A DNA stretch of 64,000 bases from Acutalibacter sp. 1XD8-36 (GTDB taxonomy: Bacteria; Bacillota; Clostridia; Oscillospirales; Acutalibacteraceae). The translations under genes and the position numbers were made by a program. Positions within the stretch are counted from its first letter, which is position 1. The number at the start of each line of letters is the position of its first letter. Below the pieces are notes generated by a model. That model worked only from the letters and a program-made list of their open reading frames with translations, was not told where the DNA came from and ran no database searches. Of this stretch, positions 33,431 to 41,746 are shown in pieces. The stretch spans positions 124,001-188,000 of the forward strand of contig NZ_QZDU01000002.1 of NCBI RefSeq assembly GCF_009917525.1, written 5' to 3'.

Positions 33431-34966
33431 TTATATTTTTACCAGTCCATTTTCGGTGAGCTCATACACGTTTTCGCCCACCTCTTCAATAAACCGCCGG
33501 TCATGGGAAACGCTTATTATGCAGCCGGGAAAATCCTTCAGCATTCCGCGGATAACAGGCCCTGAGAGCGGGCTGAAGTTCCGGGTGGGCTCATCCAGGA
33601 CCAGCACATTATTGCTGTCCAGTATCATCTTCAGCAGGAAGAGCTTGGCCTTCTGCCCACCTGAGAGCCCACTTATACTGTGGCTGCACTCCTCGGGGGT
33701 GTACTTCATGCTGCCAAGATAGGTCTTGGCCCGGGTCAAGACTGCCTTTTCGCCGCTGCCGCCGGTTAAGAACTCTACCGGGGTCAGGCTCTGGTCCACT
33801 GTCTCGGCGTAGCTCTGGGGCATATATCCCGCACGGATATCGCCTCTTGGAAGCAGCAGGGCGGCTATCTTTCTCAGCAGGGTGGTCTTCCCCGCGCCGT
33901 TCCTGCCGGTTATGCAGATATGCTCCGGCCCGCGCACATTGAGCTGTATGCCCTCAGACAGCAGCGCGCCGTCCTCTGTGCGCAGCTCCGGCAGCTCCAG
34001 CTCCAGCACCGTCTTCCCGGCTGGTATGCCCACCTCCGGGCCGAAGCCCACCAAAATAGCCTCCTCGGTTTCCGGGAGCTCGGTCATGTCCCCCCGCTCA
34101 CGCTCAAAGCGGTGCTCCATGGACTTTACGGACTTCATCTTCTTTTTCAGCAGCCTGGCGCCAGAGGGGTTCTGGCGGCTGATGGTGTCCAGGTCGTGCT
34201 GGACCTGCTGCTCCATTTTCAGTATCTTCTCCTGGCGCTTACGGTCCTCCTCACGCTCCTTGCGGGCAAGCTGGGCCTGCTTTTCCATGCGGCCCAGGCG
34301 CTCCTCCACATACTGCCTGTAGCCCATTTTTGCCACGGTCCACCGGGGGAGGGTCTTTCTTCTAAGCTGCTCGATATGCAGCACTACATTCGCGGTGTTC
34401 TCCAGCAGCGCCTCGTCGTGGGAGATATACATAACCGGCTTGCCGCAGTTTAGGATAAACTCCTCCAGCCACTCCAGGGTCTCCACGTCCAAATCATTGC
34501 TGGGCTCGTCTAAAAGGTACACATCCGGCCTCCTGAGGGTCAGGAGTGCCATTCTGAGCTTTACCTTCTCACCCCCTGATAGAGTGCCCACCGGCCTATC
34601 CGTGTAGAAAAGCTCCACAGGCACCCCCAGCTTCCCGGCCGCAAGTGCCAGCTCACCCGGGGAGCTCTCCAGAAACGCGGGCTCCTTACAGCAGAACTCG
34701 TACCCGGAGAGGGCTCCGTCTCCGGGCCCCACCTCCTGCTCAAGATACCCCAGCAGCAGGCCGTCTCTCAGCACCTGCCCGCTCCACTCGGCGTAGCCCT
34801 CGACCATCTCCGCGTCATAAATGACCTTGAGGAGCGTAGACTTGCCGTCCCCCTCCTCACCCACTACAGCCACCCTGTCCCCGGGATTCAGGGCAAAGCT
34901 AAACCCCTCAATGAGCGGGCGCAGGTCCTTCCTCATACTTATGCTCAAGTCTCTTATTTGCAGCAA
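33431..34966 (-). CDS. ABC-F family ATPase, probable ribosome-protection protein
   Basis: 511 residues from a TTG at 34966 with GGAGG eight bases upstream. Reading further back gives a hydrophobic, then basic, extension with no binding site, so it is rejected. Two ATPase domains: GEEGDGKST / LSGGEK / LLDEPSNDLD, and GRNGAGKTT / LSGGQKAK / VLDEPTRNFSP, joined by a basic linker of about 80 residues (about 230-310). There is no membrane domain. The DEPTRNFSPLS variant marks a clostridial subgroup that, to my knowledge, includes antibiotic-resistance ABC-F proteins. A long structured leader supports drug-dependent induction. Confidence 0.88.
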   Translation of the reverse strand: MLQIRDLSISMRKDLRPLIEGFSFALNPGDRVAVVGEEGDGKSTLLKVIYDAEMVEGYAEWSGQVLRDGLLLGYLEQEVGPGDGALSGYEFCCKEPAFLESSPGELALAAGKLGVPVELFYTDRPVGTLSGGEKVKLRMALLTLRRPDVYLLDEPSNDLDVETLEWLEEFILNCGKPVMYISHDEALLENTANVVLHIEQLRRKTLPRWTVAKMGYRQYVEERLGRMEKQAQLARKEREEDRKRQEKILKMEQQVQHDLDTISRQNPSGARLLKKKMKSVKSMEHRFERERGDMTELPETEEAILVGFGPEVGIPAGKTVLELELPELRTEDGALLSEGIQLNVRGPEHICITGRNGAGKTTLLRKIAALLLPRGDIRAGYMPQSYAETVDQSLTPVEFLTGGSGEKAVLTRAKTYLGSMKYTPEECSHSISGLSGGQKAKLFLLKMILDSNNVLVLDEPTRNFSPLSGPVIRGMLKDFPGCIISVSHDRRFIEEVGENVYELTENGLVKI

Positions 34967-35010
34967 TGCGCATACCTCCAATCCCAACGCCGGGTTTGGA
35001 CGTATGCGCA
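34967..35010 (-). promoter_or_regulatory. Hairpin sequestering the ABC-F ribosome binding site
   Basis: On the minus strand TGCGCATACGTCC (34998-35010) pairs with GGAGGTATGCGCA (34967-34979), 12 of 13 bases, loop 18. The stem contains the whole GGAGG site and ends at the base before the TTG start. Confidence 0.75.
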
Positions 35011-35041
35011 CAGAACGTCCCCTAAAGAGGACGCAAAAACC

Positions 35042-35108
35042 AAAAAAAAGACGCGCAACAAGCCCAAGACCCAGCAAAAACCAGCCCCGGGCCATAACCC
35101 GGCGCGCC
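35042..35108 (-). promoter_or_regulatory. Candidate transcription attenuator in the ABC-F leader
   Basis: On the minus strand a GC-rich folded stretch (CCGGG/CCCGG hairpin, GGCGCG able to pair with CGCGTC) is followed by eight Ts at 35042-35049. It lies between the promoter and the hairpin over the start codon. Confidence 0.4.
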
Positions 35109-35130
35109 AATAATGCCTAGCCGTTTGAGC

Positions 35131-35142
35131 TTATTTCAACAT
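35131..35142 (-). CDS. Possible three-codon leader ORF (MLK) of the ABC-F gene
   Basis: ATG TTG AAA TAA with GGAG eight bases upstream, about 25 bases after the predicted transcription start. Very short leader ORFs occur upstream of other ABC-F and erm genes, but three codons could easily arise by chance. Confidence 0.25.
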   Translation of the reverse strand: MLK

Positions 35143-35174
35143 CTTTTCAACTCCGTTCCTGTTTTTCTGGGATT

Positions 35175-35203
35175 ATGATAGCATAACGGGAGGGGGTTGT
35201 CAA
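35175..35203 (-). promoter_or_regulatory. Promoter of the ABC-F gene
   Basis: On the minus strand TTGACA (35198-35203), 17-bp spacer, TATCAT (35175-35180). It leaves a leader of about 200 bases. Confidence 0.75.
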
Positions 35204-35223
35204 GGGGGAATTTTACGCGTACC

Positions 35224-35469
35224 TCAGCCTCCCTTTCCCATCTTCTCCATCTCTTCCTCAATAAGCACTACCAGCTCGCTGGGACGCATATCCAGTGCGT
35301 CAGCTATTCGCCATATTGTGTACATATTCGGAATCCTGCCCCCTGTTTCCACCATACCTAAATGCGAACGTTCCATCCCGGCAAGCCCGCTGAGAACTTC
35401 CTGAGAGAGCTTTCTCTTTTTCCTCAGCCGACGGATAACTATAGCCATTGCCTCTGCTCGAAACTCCAT
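35224..35469 (-). CDS. Small XRE-family regulator
   Basis: 81 residues. Single helix-turn-helix (KLSQEVLSGLAGMERSHLGMVE) followed by MYTIWRIADALDMRPSELV and an acidic tail. Its start overlaps the stop of the upstream XRE gene by one base (TAATG). An internal ATG at residue 8 is a possible alternative start. It may form heterodimers with its neighbour; targets unknown. Confidence 0.85.
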   Translation of the reverse strand: MEFRAEAMAIVIRRLRKKRKLSQEVLSGLAGMERSHLGMVETGGRIPNMYTIWRIADALDMRPSELVVLIEEEMEKMGKGG

Positions 35470-35699
35470 TAACTTTTATTCTCCGGGGGCACAAACTCCA
35501 GCAGTTCACCTATCCCGCACTCCATCACTGTACATATCCTTGCCAGCACGTCCACATCAAGCCTGGTGACGGTGCCGTTGCAGTAATGGTTTAGCTGAGT
35601 ACGCTGAAGCTCCGCACGGTGGCTGAGTTTGTTCTTGCTCATGCCGCTTTGCTCTAATAATTCGGCAAGATGTATCTTTATCGTACCATATTCGCCCAT
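35469..35699 (-). CDS. Small XRE-family regulator
   Basis: 76 residues: helix-turn-helix in MSKNKLSHRAELQRTQLNHY and a C-terminal helix LARICTVMECGIGELLEF, HTH_26-like. AAAGGTGGGG precedes the ATG. First gene of a two-gene XRE operon, divergent from a third XRE gene across a 109-base region. Confidence 0.87.
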   Translation of the reverse strand: MGEYGTIKIHLAELLEQSGMSKNKLSHRAELQRTQLNHYCNGTVTRLDVDVLARICTVMECGIGELLEFVPPENKS

Positions 35700-35727
35700 A
35701 TTTTCCCCACCTTTAAAGCAAAAGAAA

Positions 35728-35757
35728 TTGACAAATATAGTATAGCCGTGTTACAAT
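35728..35757 (+). promoter_or_regulatory. Promoter of the plus-strand XRE gene
   Basis: TTGACA (35728-35733), 18-bp spacer, TACAAT (35752-35757). Confidence 0.65.
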
Positions 35758-35808
35758 AAAGATACCAGTTCTAAAAATTTAGATATAACTTCACAAGGGA
35801 GGAATCTT

Positions 35809-36021
35809 ATGTCCGACTTTCGACAGGGGTTTACTTGCAAACTGCGCTCCGCCCGCAAAGCCGCCGAACTCACTCAGAGAGAAATGGCCGATAAACTCTC
35901 CATCTCCCGCCCAGCGTACACCTACTACGAAACAGGCCGTATCCAGCCCACCCTTGAATGCCTTGCAAAAATCTGCCAGATACTGGGCGTGTCCGCAGAC
36001 TTCCTGCTGGGCCTCTGCTAA
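35809..36021 (+). CDS. Small XRE-family regulator
   Basis: 70 residues with AAGGGAGG at 35796-35802. Classical HTH_3 domain: LTQREMADKLSISRPAYTYYE, then PTLECLAKICQILGVSADFLLG. Its stop overlaps the stop of the convergent helicase gene by four bases. Divergent from the other two XRE genes, so the 109-base gap probably holds shared operators. Confidence 0.88.
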   Translation: MSDFRQGFTCKLRSARKAAELTQREMADKLSISRPAYTYYETGRIQPTLECLAKICQILGVSADFLLGLC

Positions 36022-38243
36022 ATCACAGCCCCGCTCTCCCGCTCCAAAAAGTGCCTCAGCCCGGTTATTCTCAGGCACTTCCTGTCATTTTCCACCATCC
36101 TGCGCACCATCCCGGCCTCGCCTACCAGGATAAGCAGCTTCTTCGCCCTGGTGACTGCCGTGTAGAAAAGGTTGCGGTAGCAGAGCTGGTTTGGCACCTT
36201 CATCACCGGGATTATCACGGCGGTGAACTCGTTGCCCTGGCTCTTGTGGACGGTGACGGCGTAGGAGGGCTCGAGCTCGTACTCGGCCTTATCGAAGTCG
36301 TAAATTACCAGCTTATCGTCTATCTTCACCTCGATGGCCCCGCCGGGCTTGTCTATGCGCTGGATAACGCCCATGTCGCCGTTATAGACCCCCTGGCCCT
36401 CGGTGTCGTCCTCCCGGGTCCAGGGAAGCTGGTAGTCGTTGTGCACGTGCATGACCTTGTCGCCCTCCCTGAAAAGCTGGCCCCCTATCTTAACCTGTGG
36501 CCTGCCCTCTGCAGGAGGGTTCACAGCTTCTCTCAAAAGCTTATTCAGCTCCACCGTGCCAAGCTCCCCCTTCCTGCTGGGGCAGAGCACCTGGATGTCC
36601 TCGAGGGGGGAGTAGCCGTAGCTGCCGGGGAGCCGCCTGCTGCACAGGGCCGCCACCAGCTCCCTCGCCTCCTCAGCCCCCTTGGCCGGCAGGAAGAAAA
36701 AGTCGTTGTCCCGGCGCCTGAGCTCGGGCATATTCCCCGCCACTATCCTGTGGGCGTTGGAGATAATAAGGCTCTGCATGGACTGCCTGAATACCTCCTT
36801 CAGCTGCACTGTTGGGAAAAGCCCAGAGGCGATAAGGTCCCCCAGCACGTTCCCCGCCCCAACAGACGGAAGCTGGTCGCTGTCCCCCACAAGGATGAGC
36901 CTGCACCCCAGGGGCAGCGCCCGCAGCACGCTCTCGAATACATAGGCGTCCACCATGGACATTTCGTCTATCACCAGGCACTCGCACTCCAGAGGGTTCC
37001 TCTCGTTGCGGGTGAAGATGGGGCGGTCCAGCTCGTCCCAGTCCACCTGCAGCATACGGTGGATGGTCTTCGCCTCCTCGCCGGTAAGCTCGCTCATCCT
37101 CTTTGCCGCCCTGCCGGTGGGCGCGGCTAGCAAGACCCTCTCCCCGGCCTGTTTCAGTATGCGGATTATGGCGTTAAGCGTAGTTGTCTTGCCGGTGCCG
37201 GGGCCTCCTGTAAGTATCAGCACCCCCTGCTCCATGGCGGCCTTTATGGCCTCTCGCTGTTTCCCGGCGTACTCTATGCCCTCCCGCTCCTCTATAACGG
37301 CAATCTGCATGTCCGCGCCGCCCAGGGCCCGGTCCGAGGCCCCCAGCATGGCCTTCATGCGCCCGGCTATGTACTGCTCGTAGAGGTGCTGCTGCTGTAA
37401 GAAGACATACTTGCGCCCTAAAAACTCCTCGCTCATAAGCTGGAACTGCCCGCAGAGCTCGGCTACCGCCTCCTCCGCCAGCTCCTGCTCCACCCCCAGC
37501 AGCCGGGCTGAGACACGCACCAGGGCGTCCCTGGGCACACAGGTGTGCCCGTTGTCCACATTGTGCCGGAGGGTATACACCACCCCCGCCTGCACCCGGC
37601 TTATGTCGTCCTGGGGGCGCTCATGGGCCTGGGCTATCTGGTCCGCCACCTGGAAGCTTACGCCTATGTCCGGGTCGCAGAGGGAGTAGGGGTCGCCCTG
37701 TATGCAGTCAAAGGACTCGTCGCCGAACTTCTTCCACACCAGCATGGCGTACTCCGGCTGTACCCCGAAGCCCCCGAGGAAGGTCATCAGCTCCTGGAGC
37801 CCCTTAATGCGGTTATACTCCTCGCTTATCTCCCCTGCCTTCTCCCTTGAAATTCCCTTTACCTGGGCCAGTCTGTCCGGGTCGCTTTCTATCACCTCCA
37901 GGGCCTGCACCCCAAAGGTGTCGATAATGCGCCCGGCAAGAGCCCTGCCCACGCCCCTCACCCTGCCGGAGGAGAGATACCTAAGCATCCCTTCCTCGGT
38001 GACAGGGCGCCGGTGCTCCACGGCCTCGGCCCTGAACTGGGGCCCGTAGCTGGAGTTATTCTCCCAGCGTCCGTAGACCAGGAGCTCCTCCCCCTCGCTC
38101 ACAAGGGGGATTATGCCGACCACCGTGGCCTCCTCGCCGTCATCCTCCCGCTGGAGCACAAGCACTGTATACTGGTTTTTCTCGTTCCTGAATACCACAT
38201 TTAGCACCTGCCCCTGCAGCTGCTCCAGCTCCATCCCCTCCAA
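36018..38243 (-). CDS. recD2: RecD2-type ATP-dependent DNA helicase
   Basis: 741 residues, close to the usual RecD2 length. N-terminal OB and helix-hairpin-helix region (SSGRVRGVGRALAGRI, QVKGISREKAG), Walker A GGPGTGKT (346-353), Walker B CLVIDEMSMVD, and a C-terminal UvrD-like part with YAVTVHKSQGNEF and FYTAVTRAK. A 5'-3' helicase involved in DNA repair and fork processing independent of RecBC. The TTG at 38243 has GGGGGAGG nine bases upstream; the ATG three codons later sits too far from that site and too close to an internal GGAGG. Confidence 0.95.
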   Translation of the reverse strand: MEGMELEQLQGQVLNVVFRNEKNQYTVLVLQREDDGEEATVVGIIPLVSEGEELLVYGRWENNSSYGPQFRAEAVEHRRPVTEEGMLRYLSSGRVRGVGRALAGRIIDTFGVQALEVIESDPDRLAQVKGISREKAGEISEEYNRIKGLQELMTFLGGFGVQPEYAMLVWKKFGDESFDCIQGDPYSLCDPDIGVSFQVADQIAQAHERPQDDISRVQAGVVYTLRHNVDNGHTCVPRDALVRVSARLLGVEQELAEEAVAELCGQFQLMSEEFLGRKYVFLQQQHLYEQYIAGRMKAMLGASDRALGGADMQIAVIEEREGIEYAGKQREAIKAAMEQGVLILTGGPGTGKTTTLNAIIRILKQAGERVLLAAPTGRAAKRMSELTGEEAKTIHRMLQVDWDELDRPIFTRNERNPLECECLVIDEMSMVDAYVFESVLRALPLGCRLILVGDSDQLPSVGAGNVLGDLIASGLFPTVQLKEVFRQSMQSLIISNAHRIVAGNMPELRRRDNDFFFLPAKGAEEARELVAALCSRRLPGSYGYSPLEDIQVLCPSRKGELGTVELNKLLREAVNPPAEGRPQVKIGGQLFREGDKVMHVHNDYQLPWTREDDTEGQGVYNGDMGVIQRIDKPGGAIEVKIDDKLVIYDFDKAEYELEPSYAVTVHKSQGNEFTAVIIPVMKVPNQLCYRNLFYTAVTRAKKLLILVGEAGMVRRMVENDRKCLRITGLRHFLERESGAVI

Positions 38244-38269
38244 GGTATCCCGCCTCCCCCTTATGAGTT

Positions 38270-38581
38270 TTAGGGGCCAAGGAGCCTCTCCAGCTCCTCC
38301 GGCCCGCAGACCTCCAGCATTTTATAGCGCTCCCGAAGCCTTCCGGCTATCTCCCGGCTCTCCCGGTCCTTCACAACGCATAGGGCTTTATAGCCGTCAA
38401 AGCGGGCCGCTGCCTGGCGTATGAGCCCCTCGCAGTCCTCCGGGCTTCCCGGCAGCAGCAGAAGCACTGTTCTGCCCGGGCAGCACTCCGACCTGAAGGC
38501 CCGCTCCCCGGCCCAGCGTATCAGCTCGCCGGCGCCTACAGCCATAAGTAAAAGCGCCAAAATCAAAACTACTACATTCAC
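38270..38581 (-). CDS. Small single-pass membrane protein, unknown
   Basis: 103 residues from a GTG at 38581 with GGGAGG eight bases upstream. One N-terminal membrane segment (about 2-20), then a cytoplasmic part of about 80 residues with a strand VLLLLPGSPEDCEG and a C-terminal helix pair. No family recognised. It sits 26 bases upstream of recD2 in the same direction. Confidence 0.7.
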   Translation of the reverse strand: MNVVVLILALLLMAVGAGELIRWAGERAFRSECCPGRTVLLLLPGSPEDCEGLIRQAAARFDGYKALCVVKDRESREIAGRLRERYKMLEVCGPEELERLLGP

Positions 38582-38654
38582 AGACACCGCCTCCCTCGCC
38601 ACATTCTATGCGGCAGCCGGAGGCGGTGCCAATACTTTCATATCTTAACTTATC

Positions 38655-39362
38655 TTATGCCCTGCTGAAAATCACGGTGGCGTCCCTGTGCAGCTGCAGG
38701 ATAGACGCAGGCACCTGGGGGGTCACCGGGCCCCTGAAGGCCCGCTCCACAATTTCGGCCTTATCCGCGCCCGCTATAAGCAGCACCCTTTTTGCCTTCA
38801 TAATGGCCCCAATGCCCATGGTAATTGCGTGGGTAGGCACGTCCTCGGGCTTGTCAAACAGCCGGGAGTTGGCCTTGATGGTGCTCTCGGTGAGCTTCAC
38901 CGTGTGGACCTTGGTGGGGAAAGTGTCCTCGGGCTCATTAAAGCCGATATGCCCGTTCTGGCCTATGCCCAGAAGCTGTAAATCAGGCCAGCCCAAAGCC
39001 TCCACCAGGGCCTCGTAGCGCTCGCTCTCGGCCTCCATATCCCCTGCGGAGCCGTCGGGCAGGTTGGTGTTCTCCTTCTTCACATTCACCTTATTGAACA
39101 GGTTCGTGTCCATAAAGTACCGGTAGCTCTGGGGGTCGTCGCCCTTGAGCCCGCAGTATTCGTCCAGGTTCACCGTGCGCACCCGGGAGAAGTCCAGGAG
39201 CCCAGCCTCATAGCGCTTCACAAGGTTTGAGTAGGTCCCCAAAGGCGAGGAGCCTGTGGCAAGGCCCAGCACGCAGTCGGGCTTTATGAGCACCTGTGCG
39301 CCGATAATATCCGCCGCAAGAGCGCTGAGCTTTTCGTAGCTTTCAACCTCGATGATTCTCAT
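38655..39362 (-). CDS. nagB: Glucosamine-6-phosphate deaminase
   Basis: 235 residues. Converts glucosamine-6-phosphate to fructose-6-phosphate and ammonia. LGLATGSSPLGTY binds phosphate, VNLDEYCGL carries D67, and GIGQNGHIGFNEP holds H138 and E143. At the position of E. coli D141 the sequence has Asn (N136), as I recall for other Firmicutes enzymes. GAAAGGAAAAG precedes the ATG. No nagA is next to it. Confidence 0.96.
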   Translation of the reverse strand: MRIIEVESYEKLSALAADIIGAQVLIKPDCVLGLATGSSPLGTYSNLVKRYEAGLLDFSRVRTVNLDEYCGLKGDDPQSYRYFMDTNLFNKVNVKKENTNLPDGSAGDMEAESERYEALVEALGWPDLQLLGIGQNGHIGFNEPEDTFPTKVHTVKLTESTIKANSRLFDKPEDVPTHAITMGIGAIMKAKRVLLIAGADKAEIVERAFRGPVTPQVPASILQLHRDATVIFSRA

Positions 39363-39413
39363 GATTCTTTTCCTTTCATGATAAAATAATATTTTTTTGG
39401 GAGTCCCCCAAAT

Positions 39414-40343
39414 TTACCTGTTTCCCGCCGCTTTTCTTCCCGGAAGCTGGGCCAGTATGACCCCCGCGAACACCAGGGCGCAGCCTGCAAGCTCCCGCCC
39501 AGAAAGGGGCTGGCTCAGCACGAGCCAGCCGGATATGGCTGCAAACACCGACTCCAAGCTCATGATAAGGGAGGCCACCGCCGGATTCAGCCCCGCCTGG
39601 CCCACTATCTGCAAAGTATAGGCGACCCCGCTGGATAATACCCCCACATAGAGCAGCGGGCCCCAGGAGGCCAGCAGTCCGCTTAAGGTGAAGCTGTCCC
39701 GCTCCAGAATTGCCGCGCATATTACGGATATTATGCCCGCCACCAGGAACTGGATGCAGGAGAGCTGTATTCCGTTTACCTTTGGGGATACCCGGTCTAT
39801 TACCATTATGTGCAGGGAGAATATCACAGCGCATATCATCACCAGGCTATCGCCCAGGCCTATGGAGAAGCCCCCGCCGCCCGCTACGCTCAAGAGGTAT
39901 GCCCCTGCCAGTGCCAGCACTACCGCCGCCCAGACCTTGCCGCCGGCCTTGCGGCCCAGGAATATGCCCAGTACGGGGACTATTACTATGTATAGGGAGG
40001 TTAGGAAGCCTGCCTTTCCGGCGGTGGTGTATTGCAGGCTTGCCTGTTGGAGCAGGCTTGCTCCTGCCAGCAACACTCCGCACGCGGCGCCGCCCAGCCA
40101 TAGTACCTTGGAGCTCTGACTCTGCAGTGGAGCGCTGCCCCCCTGACCCTTTCCCGCTCCCCGCAGTCTCCTGCCAGCTGCGATTACCGGCAGCAGGACT
40201 ATGCACCCTACAAAGCTCCTCGCGCCGTTAAAGGCGCAGGGGCCGATATGCTCCATTCCAAGGCTCTGTGCCACAAATGCCGTCCCCCATATGAACGCCG
40301 CCAGCGCCAGCATACCGCCATGGGTCAAATCACGCCTGTCCAT
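39414..40343 (-). CDS. DMT-family (EamA) transporter
   Basis: 309 residues with ten membrane segments in two EamA repeats: the first begins LALAAFIWGTAFVAQ, the second around LGDSLVMICAVIFSLHIM. Export of a metabolite or amino acid is typical of the family. Its first 14 bases overlap the end of the MATE gene. Confidence 0.92.
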   Translation of the reverse strand: MDRRDLTHGGMLALAAFIWGTAFVAQSLGMEHIGPCAFNGARSFVGCIVLLPVIAAGRRLRGAGKGQGGSAPLQSQSSKVLWLGGAACGVLLAGASLLQQASLQYTTAGKAGFLTSLYIVIVPVLGIFLGRKAGGKVWAAVVLALAGAYLLSVAGGGGFSIGLGDSLVMICAVIFSLHIMVIDRVSPKVNGIQLSCIQFLVAGIISVICAAILERDSFTLSGLLASWGPLLYVGVLSSGVAYTLQIVGQAGLNPAVASLIMSLESVFAAISGWLVLSQPLSGRELAGCALVFAGVILAQLPGRKAAGNR

Positions 40344-41709
40344 CAGTTGCCTCCAGACTGTCCCTTGTCAAATTTTTCATCCAGTTAAACCTGTTTATCT
40401 TCACTACCGCCACAAAGCACTTGAGTATCTGGTCGCACTTCAGGGCCGCGAACACCACCCAGGCCGGCGCGCCCAGCCACTGGCAAATTATTGCAGACGG
40501 CAGCACCACTAAAAACACAAATATCGTGTCGTTCTTAAACACAAAGCTGATATCGCCGCCGGATTTCACCAGCCCGAAGAGGCAAGCCGCCTGATAGCAG
40601 GTGCCGACTATGGTCACGGATATCACGTTGATAAACTCCCTGGAGAAGCTGAGCGCCTCAGGGGTCACGTCATAAAGGGACACAAACCCATCCCTTGCAA
40701 GGAGCACTATCCCTCCCGACAGCACTCCCACCATCAGGAATATTATCTGCACTGTCCTGGCGTACTCCTTCATCTTTTCATACTGCCCGGCCCCCACGGT
40801 CTTGCCGGTGATTATGCCCACCGCCGAGCTCAGGCCGTTCATCCACACATATATCAGGTTGTGGAGCATACCGGTTATGCTTACCGCGGCCATTACTCCG
40901 GCGCTGTACACGCCCATTATCTTGGTGTTAGCCAGCATATTTACCGACCACACCACCTGCCCGCCTATAATCGGCAGGCCGTACTTTATAAAGTCCCGCA
41001 ATAGCTGCCTGTCTGTGCGCAGCAGGTCCTTCAGCCCAAGCTTCAGCTTCCTGTCCGCTATAAACACGTATCCCACGCTCACCGAAGCCTCCAGCACCCG
41101 GGAGATAAGCGTGGCAACAGCCGCGCCCCTCACCCCCAGCGCCGGCAGGCCCAGCTTGCCGAAGATTAGCACGTAGTTCAGCCCCACGTTTACTATTAGG
41201 GCCATTATTGATATGTACAGGCCGATTTTCGCCGTCTCTACGCTTCGCATTGACGCTATCATCACCTGTGAAACGCTGAAGAAGAGATATGTAAAGCCCA
41301 CTATCTGTAAGTAAACCGTGCCCTCGGCGATTACACCGGCCTCCCTGGTAAAGAGGCCGATAATAAACCCGGGGAACAAAACTGTCACCAGGCTGAACGC
41401 AAAGCCCACCGCCGCCGCAAGCTTTACCCCAATGCTCACCACACGGCGTATGCTCTCGGTATCCTTCTTCCCCCAATACTGGGCGGCAAGTATCAGTATG
41501 GCGCCCTCAACGCCGCCAATGAACATCTGCACAACCGTCTGTACCTGCCCGCCCACGTATACGCCGGAGATGGCGTTGTCACCCAGCCTGCCTATCATCA
41601 GGTTGTCTGCAAAGCCCACCGCGAAGGTGATTAGGTTCTGCAGGGAAATCGGTATCGCCAGGGCGATAAGCGTCCTGTAAAACGAACGGTCTCTGGTTAA
41701 AAGCCTCAT
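40330..41709 (-). CDS. MATE-family multidrug/cation antiporter
   Basis: 459 residues with 12 membrane segments. MATE landmarks are ALAIPISLQNLITFAVGFADNLMIGRLG (shown here as two joined pieces ALAIPISLQNLI and TFAVGFADNLMIGRLG) and the internal repeat beginning LRDFIKYGLPIIGGQVVWSV. Sodium- or proton-driven drug export is likely. It overlaps the DMT gene and follows the binding-protein gene by 37 bases. Confidence 0.94.
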   Translation of the reverse strand: MRLLTRDRSFYRTLIALAIPISLQNLITFAVGFADNLMIGRLGDNAISGVYVGGQVQTVVQMFIGGVEGAILILAAQYWGKKDTESIRRVVSIGVKLAAAVGFAFSLVTVLFPGFIIGLFTREAGVIAEGTVYLQIVGFTYLFFSVSQVMIASMRSVETAKIGLYISIMALIVNVGLNYVLIFGKLGLPALGVRGAAVATLISRVLEASVSVGYVFIADRKLKLGLKDLLRTDRQLLRDFIKYGLPIIGGQVVWSVNMLANTKIMGVYSAGVMAAVSITGMLHNLIYVWMNGLSSAVGIITGKTVGAGQYEKMKEYARTVQIIFLMVGVLSGGIVLLARDGFVSLYDVTPEALSFSREFINVISVTIVGTCYQAACLFGLVKSGGDISFVFKNDTIFVFLVVLPSAIICQWLGAPAWVVFAALKCDQILKCFVAVVKINRFNWMKNLTRDSLEATDGQA

Positions 41710-41746
41710 TTTCCAATCCTCTCTATCCTATCCCTCAGGCAGGACT

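Noticed and set aside
34967..35110. N-terminal extension of the ABC-F protein starting with a hydrophobic stretch
   Set aside because: No ribosome binding site, it would cross the leader structures, and the ABC-F fold begins exactly at the TTG with a GGAGG.
35224..36021. Prophage immunity region
   Set aside because: Three small XRE genes recall a phage switch, but no integrase, structural, lysis or attachment sequences are present around them.
35958..37130. Open frame of 390 codons on the plus strand
   Set aside because: It lies antisense to recD2, has no ribosome binding site and translates to low-complexity Leu/His/Pro/Val-rich sequence; it is a by-product of GC-rich codon use.
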